Below are positions 59,113 through 64,000 of a stretch of 64,000 bases of DNA, one piece after another. The stretch comes from CAVSRC01 sp963785065 (GTDB lineage Bacteria; Pseudomonadota; Alphaproteobacteria; Rhizobiales; Kaistiaceae), in assembly GCA_963785065.1 (NCBI GenBank), contig CAWATX010000002.1:186001-250000 (forward strand). Direction: 5' to 3'. The notes beneath the pieces were generated by a model. It saw only the letters and a list, made by a program, of their open reading frames with translations. It did not search any database and was not told the origin of the DNA. Each line of letters opens with the position of its first letter. Position 1 is the first letter of the stretch. The position numbers were made by a program, and so were the translations under genes.

Positions 59113-60044
59113 AATCCCTCGAGGAGGTTGATCCCCGAATTGTCGAAGAGGCCGCGTTGGCAGCTCTTGAGCACGGTCGGTATTCGCTCGACTCGCTGCC
59201 GCTGGAACAGGCGGTTAAAAGATTCCGATTCCTACTTGTCGATTCCGGTGTTGATTCGTCCAAGCGTGCTCGATGGGTGAGACATCTCGGCGAAGCACTA
59301 CAACAGCTGGGCGCTCGTCATCCAGACAGTGCATATCTCCAGGAAGCGATTGCCGTTCTGGAAGCCAGCTTAGCGGAGTTCCCGCAAGGCGAGGGCGTGG
59401 TGGAGCGAGCAGCAACGCTTGTCATTCTTGGAAACGTGCTTGCGATCCTCGGCGAGCGTGAGAATGGCACGGCAAGGCTGGAGGAGGCCGTTGCTGCCTT
59501 TCGTGACGCCCTCAAGGAGTACACCCGCGAGCGCATGCCGCTCGAGTGGGCGACGACCAAGAATAACCTCGGCAACGCGCTTAAGGCGCTTGGCGAGCGC
59601 AAGAGCGGCACTGCAAGGCTGGAGGAAGCGATAGCCGCCTATCGGGAGGCCCTTAAGGAACGCACCCGCGAGCGGGCGCCGCTCGACTGGGCGATGACCC
59701 AGAACAACCTTGGCAACGCACTTGCGAGACTGGGCGAGCGTGAGAGCAGCACTGCAAAACTAGAGGAGGCCGTCATTGCCTATCGTGATTCCCTCAAGGA
59801 ATACACCCGCGAGCGCATGCCTTTGCAATGGGCGATGACTCAGAACAATCTCGGAACCGCGCTTTCGACCGTCGGCGAACGTGAAAGCGACATCGCAAAG
59901 TTGGAGGAAGCCGTCGCCACCTATCGGAGTACTCTGGAAATATTCGAGGCAGCGGAGGCAAGCCACTATGTCGAATCCACCAGAAGAAATCTCGAAATAA
60001 CTCAGCAACTGCTCGCCGAGCGGCGTAGCGCCCAGCCGACCTGA
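59109..60044 (+). CDS. TPR protein with 47-residue tandem repeats, partner of the SIR2 protein
   Basis: A 311-residue helical protein. After a unique N terminus (residues 1-95), four near-identical 47-residue repeats run to about 300. A repeat contains NNLGNALKALGERKSGTARL and EEAIAAYREALKERTRERAP, followed by LDWA. They match TPR_10/TPR_12-type repeats seen in bacterial signalling and defence proteins. The ATGA overlap with the SIR2 gene indicates coupled translation and a fixed stoichiometry. The TPR array is a likely sensor or regulator of the NADase (inference). Confidence 0.82.
   Translation: MKSLEEVDPRIVEEAALAALEHGRYSLDSLPLEQAVKRFRFLLVDSGVDSSKRARWVRHLGEALQQLGARHPDSAYLQEAIAVLEASLAEFPQGEGVVERAATLVILGNVLAILGERENGTARLEEAVAAFRDALKEYTRERMPLEWATTKNNLGNALKALGERKSGTARLEEAIAAYREALKERTRERAPLDWAMTQNNLGNALARLGERESSTAKLEEAVIAYRDSLKEYTRERMPLQWAMTQNNLGTALSTVGERESDIAKLEEAVATYRSTLEIFEAAEASHYVESTRRNLEITQQLLAERRSAQPT
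59400..60000 (+). repeat. Four 141-bp coding tandem repeats
   Basis: The TPR units of the gene at 59109-60044 recur every 141 bp, with long identical stretches such as GGCGAGCG and ACCCGCGAGCG. The second to fourth copies are closest to each other, which suggests recent internal duplication. Confidence 0.85.
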
Positions 60045-61595
60045 CTACAACCCCACCTGCTTCAGCGCCGCTGCCTGTTTTTTCGCCAGCGCGTCAACGT
60101 CGAAGTCGGCGATCGCCGCCTCGAAGAGCTGGTGGAAGTTGAGCTCGGCCTTGAGGTGGAGCATGACCGCGCCGAGGCCGATGGCGGCGCGCTCAAGGAA
60201 GACGAATTCCCGCGGCACGGTAATCGCCTTCTTCGGCTTCAGCCGTTGCTTCACCTCCCACGCCTCCTTGCGTCCATAGGCGTGTGGAGCGACATCGCCG
60301 GCAATGGTGCGCACGCGGTCGTCCATCAGCGGCCCGTAGATGAAGCGCGCCCACAGCGTCAGCGTGTCCACCGTCTCATCGTCGATGTTGCGGAAGCCCC
60401 AGTTGCGGTAGGCGGTGGCGATCGCCGCACGGTCGTCGGCGCGCAGCGCATGATAGAGGCTGACGACGCCGGCGACGAAGGCCGGCGGGAAGATGCGCAC
60501 GCAGCCGAAATCGAGCAGGTTGATGCCGGCGGGATGGCTTTCTTGCTTCCCGGTCGCGCCGTTGGCGCTCCTCGCCTCTTGTTTTGCATTCCCTGTCGCG
60601 CCTTCGGCGCTCCCCGCCTCTTGTTTTGCATTCCCTGTCGCGCCGGAGCCTGCCCCGGACTCCGATCCGGGGGCGCTCCTCGCCTCTTGTTTAGCGTTGC
60701 CTGTCCGGCCTTCGGCGCTCCTCGCCTCTTGTTCCTCAAACACCGTGTAGTTGCCGAGATGCGGGTCGCCGTGGATGACGCCATAGGTGGCGAAGGGCTT
60801 CCACCAGGCCGTGAACAGCGCCTTGGCGATGGCGTTGCGGTCGGCGAGGTCGTGGCCGACATAGGCGAGCAGCCTGGTGCCATCGAGCCAGCGCATGGTG
60901 AGCAGCCGGTCGGTGGAGAACTCCGGGTAGGTCTCCGGCACGCGCACATTGGCCTCACCGGCGAGCATCAGGCGGAAGAGCGCCGCGTGCTTCGCCTCGC
61001 GGGCATAGTCGAGTTCCTCGCGCAAGCGCTCGCTTAGTTCCTTGGCGATCTCGGTGGTGTCGATCTCCGGCGCGATACGCTTCTGCAGGCCAAGGATGAT
61101 GCCGAGCTGGCCGAGGTCGGCCTCCACCGCCGACTTCATGTCGGGATATTGCAGCTTGCAGGCGATGAGCGTGCCGTCCGGCGCCACGGCCCGGTGCACC
61201 TGGCCGAGCGAAGCGGCGGCGGCCGGATTGCGGTCGAAGCTCTGGAAACGCTCCTGCCAGTCCGGCCCGAGCTCGACCATCATGCGCCGCTTGACGAAGG
61301 CCGGCCCCATGGGCGGCGCTTCGGCCTGCAGCTTCTGCAGCTCGGCCGCATAGTCCGGCGGCAGCAGGTCGGGGATGGTGGCCATCATCTGCGCCACCTT
61401 CATCATCGGCCCCTTGAGGGCGCCAAGGGTGGCGGCGATGTCGGCGGCGTTGCGCGGGTCGGAGAGGTCGCGGCCGAAGAGCCTGGCGCCAGCAATGCGC
61501 GCCGCCGTGCCGCCGACGCCGGCGCCGACCCGCGCATAGCGGGTCAGCCGACCGGAAAAACGGTTCTGTTCGGGATCGTCGGGAGGGACTGCCAT
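60045..61595 (-). CDS. UbiB/ABC1 family atypical kinase with an in-frame repeat insert
   Basis: UbiB-family ATPases support ubiquinone biosynthesis. The 516-residue product has the family KxGQ-equivalent region LGALKGPMMKVAQMMATIPD (near residue 57), the Ala-rich PAAAASLGQVHRA loop (near 123), CKLQYPD (Lys near 148), the catalytic loop VIHGDPHLGNYTVFEE (near 273) and LLDFGCVR (near 361). Between the last two, normally about 15 residues apart, lies an extra segment of about 70 residues made of a 14-residue repeat. The rest is normal, so the protein is probably functional with the insert looped out. It is convergent with the TPR gene and ends 1 bp from its stop. Confidence 0.9.
   Translation of the reverse strand: MAVPPDDPEQNRFSGRLTRYARVGAGVGGTAARIAGARLFGRDLSDPRNAADIAATLGALKGPMMKVAQMMATIPDLLPPDYAAELQKLQAEAPPMGPAFVKRRMMVELGPDWQERFQSFDRNPAAAASLGQVHRAVAPDGTLIACKLQYPDMKSAVEADLGQLGIILGLQKRIAPEIDTTEIAKELSERLREELDYAREAKHAALFRLMLAGEANVRVPETYPEFSTDRLLTMRWLDGTRLLAYVGHDLADRNAIAKALFTAWWKPFATYGVIHGDPHLGNYTVFEEQEARSAEGRTGNAKQEARSAPGSESGAGSGATGNAKQEAGSAEGATGNAKQEARSANGATGKQESHPAGINLLDFGCVRIFPPAFVAGVVSLYHALRADDRAAIATAYRNWGFRNIDDETVDTLTLWARFIYGPLMDDRVRTIAGDVAPHAYGRKEAWEVKQRLKPKKAITVPREFVFLERAAIGLGAVMLHLKAELNFHQLFEAAIADFDVDALAKKQAAALKQVGL
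60543..60731 (-). repeat. 42-bp tandem repeats with an embedded palindrome inside the UbiB gene
   Basis: Four in-frame copies of a 14-residue unit (EARSAEGATGNAKQ-like) occur; one copy is enlarged by 24 bp. The enlargement contains CCCCGGA-CTCCGA-TCCGGGG (60653-60672), a perfect 7-bp inverted repeat of the type dispersed in Rhizobiales genomes. Unit DNA is about 90 percent identical between copies. Confidence 0.9.
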
Positions 61596-61698
61596 GGACG
61601 CCTATGTAGGCTGTCGATGGCACGGCGGGAAGCGCGGCAATCTGGTCTTTTCAGGTGGCCAAGCCGAGCAGGTCGCGCAGCGGCTTCAGCACCCCGTC

Positions 61699-62151
61699 CT
61701 AATGCCGCGGGAGGCGACGCCGCGGACGGCGCGAACGGACGGAAAAATGCGTGGCCATATAGATGCCGGCAAGCGGCAGGGCGATGATCCACAGCGAAAA
61801 GCCCATGATGTAGTCGCCGATGCCAAGCCGATAGGGCGGCAGCGGGTTGGGCAGCTTGCCCTGTTTCTGCAATTCGGCCAGCACATCGGGCGGTGGCATT
61901 TCGCCAATATGCTTGGGGCTCGACCTCAGGCCGAGCACATAGCCGTCGTCACGGAAATAGACGCCGAGGAGAAAATAGACTGTCGAGGTCTTGTAGCCGA
62001 GATAGAGCGCATCGCCCTCCGGCGTCGTCAGGGCCACGTCCTCGATGGGGGTGGTGTGCTCGACCGTGCCGAACGGAGTCCAGGCCCGCGCCTCGCCGGC
62101 AAAGGCTGCCAGCAGGAGCACCAGGACGAGCCCGATCGCGTATCTCACCAT
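61699..62151 (-). CDS. Secreted or membrane protein with C-terminal helix, unknown function
   Basis: A 150-residue protein I do not recognise. It starts MVRYAIGLVLVLLLAAFAGE, a signal peptide or helix ending near ARAW. A Gly/Thr-rich beta region (TPEGDALYLGYKTSTVYFLL) and a motif RSSPKHIGEMPPPDVLAELQ follow. A second hydrophobic helix near residues 118-138 (MGFSLWIIALPLAGIYMA) precedes an Arg-rich tail. It lies between pepF and the UbiB gene on the same strand. Confidence 0.7.
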   Translation of the reverse strand: MVRYAIGLVLVLLLAAFAGEARAWTPFGTVEHTTPIEDVALTTPEGDALYLGYKTSTVYFLLGVYFRDDGYVLGLRSSPKHIGEMPPPDVLAELQKQGKLPNPLPPYRLGIGDYIMGFSLWIIALPLAGIYMATHFSVRSRRPRRRLPRH

Positions 62152-62239
62152 GCCGCGTTCCAACAGGGGGCAGGTCCTTCCGAGATTACCGCGGAGCGCG
62201 GAGCGCGCAAACAAGCCGCAGGTTGATCGTGGGCCGGGT

Positions 62240-64000
62240 TCAGCCGTCCATCGCTTCCAGCTCGCCGATGAGCCGGTCGATGACGCTGAGGCCCCGTGCC
62301 CAGAAAGCGGGATCACTGGCGTCGAGCCCGAAGGGGGCGAGCAACTCCTTGTGATGCTTGCTGCCACCGGCCTTGAGCATGGCGAAATACTTCTCCTGAA
62401 AGCCCGCCTCCGCCTCCTCGTAGACCGCATAGAGCGAGTTCACCAGGCAATCGCCGAAAGCATAGGCGTAAACGTAGAAGGGCGAATGGATGAAGTGCGG
62501 GATATAGCTCCAGAACGTCTCGTAGCCGGGACCGAGACGCACCGCCGGCCCGAGGCTCTCGCCCTGCACCGCCATCCATAGCTCGCCGACGCGCTCGGAC
62601 GTCAGTTCGCCCGCGCGCCGTTCGAGATGCAGGCTGCGCTCGAACTCGTAGAAGGCGATCTGGCGCACCACGGTGTTGATCATGTCCTCGACCTTGGCGG
62701 CGATCATCGCCTTGCGCTCGCGCTTGTCGCCGGTGTCGGCGAGCAGCGCGCGGAAGGTCAGCATCTCGCCAAAGACGCTGGCCGTCTCGGCAAGTGTCAG
62801 CGGGGTCTGCGCCATCAGTGCACCCTGCGGTCCGGCAAGCACCTGATGCACGCCGTGGCCGAGCTCATGGGCGAGCGTCATCACGTCGCGCGCCCGACCC
62901 TGATAGTTGACCAGCACATAGGGGTGCACCGAGGGGACGGTCGGATGGGCGAAGGCGCCTGGTGCTTTGCCAGCGCGCACCGGCGCGTCGATCCAGGAAT
63001 ATTCGAAGAAGCGGTCGGCGATCTCCGCCATCTCCGGGTGGAAGGCGCCATAGGCCCTGAGCACCTTGGCGCGCGCCTCGGCAAACGGGATCACCTGGCG
63101 CGGCTGGTCAGGCAGCGGGGCGTTGCGGTCCCAGTGGTCGAGCACGTCCTTGCCGAACCAGCGCGCCTTCAGCGCGTAATAGCGGTGCGACAGGCGCGGA
63201 TAGGCGGCGCGCACCGCCGCGACCAACGCCGCCACCACCTCCGGCTCGACGCGGTTGGACAGGTGGCGCGCGTCAGCGACATCCTTGAAGCCACGCCAAC
63301 GGTCGGAAATTTCCTTGTCCTTGGCGAGCGTATTGGTGATGTGGGTGAACAGGCGGATGTTCCTGCCGAAGGTGACGGCCAGTGCCTCGGCCGCCGCCTT
63401 GCGCTTCGCCCCGTCCTCGTGCTGCAGCAGGTTGAGGGTCGGCTCGATCGCCAGTTCTTGTGCCCCGACGTCGAAGCGCAGCGCCGTCATGGTCTCGTCG
63501 AACAGACGGTTCCAGGCGCCTGCCCCGGTCACCGATTTCTCGTGGAAGAGCAGTTCGACCCGGTCCTCGAGCTGATAGGGCTTTTCCGCGCGCACGTCCT
63601 CCAGCCACGGCCGGTAATGACCGAGCGCCGGGTCGCCCATCGCTCTCTCGAGCACATCGTCGGCGATGCGGTTCAATTCCAGCGGAAAGAAGAAAAGATG
63701 GGCGCTGACCGCCGTGATCTTCTCCTGCACATCGCCATAGAACTTGGCGCGGGCAGGATCGCTGGCGTCGCCGGCATGGAGCAGCCCGGCATAGGAGATG
63801 ATGCGGCCGATGAGCTCATCGAGCTTCTCGAAGGCGACCACCGCCTGCGCCAGGTCGGCGCCGCGCGACGCCGCGAGCCCCTCAAGCTTGCCCTTGAACT
63901 TGTCTTCGAAGGCCGCCGACTCGCTCTCCGACAGCGCCAGGTCGCGCTTCAGCTTGGGATCGTCCATCCCGGCATAGAGGTCTTCGAGGTTCCATTCCGG
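62240..64000 (-). CDS. pepF: M3-family oligoendopeptidase F (5' end beyond window)
   Basis: A zinc metallopeptidase of the thimet/oligoendopeptidase group that trims short peptides in the cytoplasm. 586 residues are visible; the frame is open to the right edge with PEWNLEDLYAGMDDPKL, typical of the first 30 residues, so little is missing. The zinc motif is TLAHELGHGVHQ, with the third ligand Glu in LAETASVFGEML. C-terminal motifs HFIHSPFYVYAYAFGDCLVN are also family-typical. Confidence 0.96.
   Translation of the reverse strand, partial: PEWNLEDLYAGMDDPKLKRDLALSESESAAFEDKFKGKLEGLAASRGADLAQAVVAFEKLDELIGRIISYAGLLHAGDASDPARAKFYGDVQEKITAVSAHLFFFPLELNRIADDVLERAMGDPALGHYRPWLEDVRAEKPYQLEDRVELLFHEKSVTGAGAWNRLFDETMTALRFDVGAQELAIEPTLNLLQHEDGAKRKAAAEALAVTFGRNIRLFTHITNTLAKDKEISDRWRGFKDVADARHLSNRVEPEVVAALVAAVRAAYPRLSHRYYALKARWFGKDVLDHWDRNAPLPDQPRQVIPFAEARAKVLRAYGAFHPEMAEIADRFFEYSWIDAPVRAGKAPGAFAHPTVPSVHPYVLVNYQGRARDVMTLAHELGHGVHQVLAGPQGALMAQTPLTLAETASVFGEMLTFRALLADTGDKRERKAMIAAKVEDMINTVVRQIAFYEFERSLHLERRAGELTSERVGELWMAVQGESLGPAVRLGPGYETFWSYIPHFIHSPFYVYAYAFGDCLVNSLYAVYEEAEAGFQEKYFAMLKAGGSKHHKELLAPFGLDASDPAFWARGLSVIDRLIGELEAMDG

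Overview
The window is a GC-rich (about two-thirds G+C by eye) stretch of an alphaproteobacterial chromosome, most likely order Hyphomicrobiales (Rhizobiales). The evidence is gene order and lineage markers: ftsH-tilS-cpoB-pal-tolBARQ-ybgC, ruvBAC, zapA-6S RNA-5-FCL, an RcdA-type DUF1465 protein, a TrcR (DUF1013) regulator, and a 50-residue aa3 oxidase subunit IV next to pntAB. No genus can be named from the sequence alone. No tRNA, rRNA, IS element, prophage or CRISPR array was seen.

Layout. 1-12 kb, minus strand: ftsH (cut by the left edge), tilS, cpoB, pal, then tolB, tolA, tolR, tolQ and ybgC. The Tol-Pal block is interrupted between pal and tolB by a 3.6-kb accessory segment: a sterol-desaturase-like enzyme, a protein with 21 Ala-Gly-Asn repeats, and a LuxR-type HTH fused to an alpha/beta hydrolase. 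12-24 kb: GNAT, GH15 glucoamylase/trehalase, Nudix, ruvB-ruvA-ruvC, EamA exporter with a divergent Lrp regulator, yebC, a YmdB-type phosphodiesterase, 5-FCL, 6S RNA and zapA. 24-31 kb, plus strand: the central-carbon cluster tkt-gap-pgk-fbaB. 31-45 kb: thiE-like, SEL1 and inositol-phosphatase genes, a MotA/ExbB-OmpA pair, rpmE, rcdA, a candidate small RNA, a frameshifted quinone oxidoreductase, trcR, and an SDR-Nudix-VOC-WYL operon.

45-60 kb holds two accessory modules among housekeeping genes (purEK, rpsU, pntAB, cox subunit IV). The first is a TIR-domain protein followed by a membrane-anchored nSTAND1 ATPase (45.3-49.7 kb). The second is a SIR2-family NADase overlapping a 47-residue-repeat TPR protein (57.9-60.0 kb). 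Both have the architecture of NAD-consuming immune or abortive-response systems, though function is inferred. 60-64 kb: a UbiB/ABC1 kinase carrying an in-frame repeat array between its catalytic motifs, a small membrane protein, and pepF, whose 5' end lies beyond the right edge.

Regulation visible in the DNA: an exact TTAA-N7-TTAA CtrA-type box ahead of tolQ, paired TTAACCAC half-sites ahead of pal, and a near-consensus CtrA box over the putative promoter of a roughly 110-nt candidate sRNA beside rcdA. These suggest cell-cycle control of envelope and division functions. The most interesting items are the TIR/STAND pair with a predicted periplasmic sensor, the SIR2/TPR pair, the candidate sRNA, and the repeat-bearing proteins.
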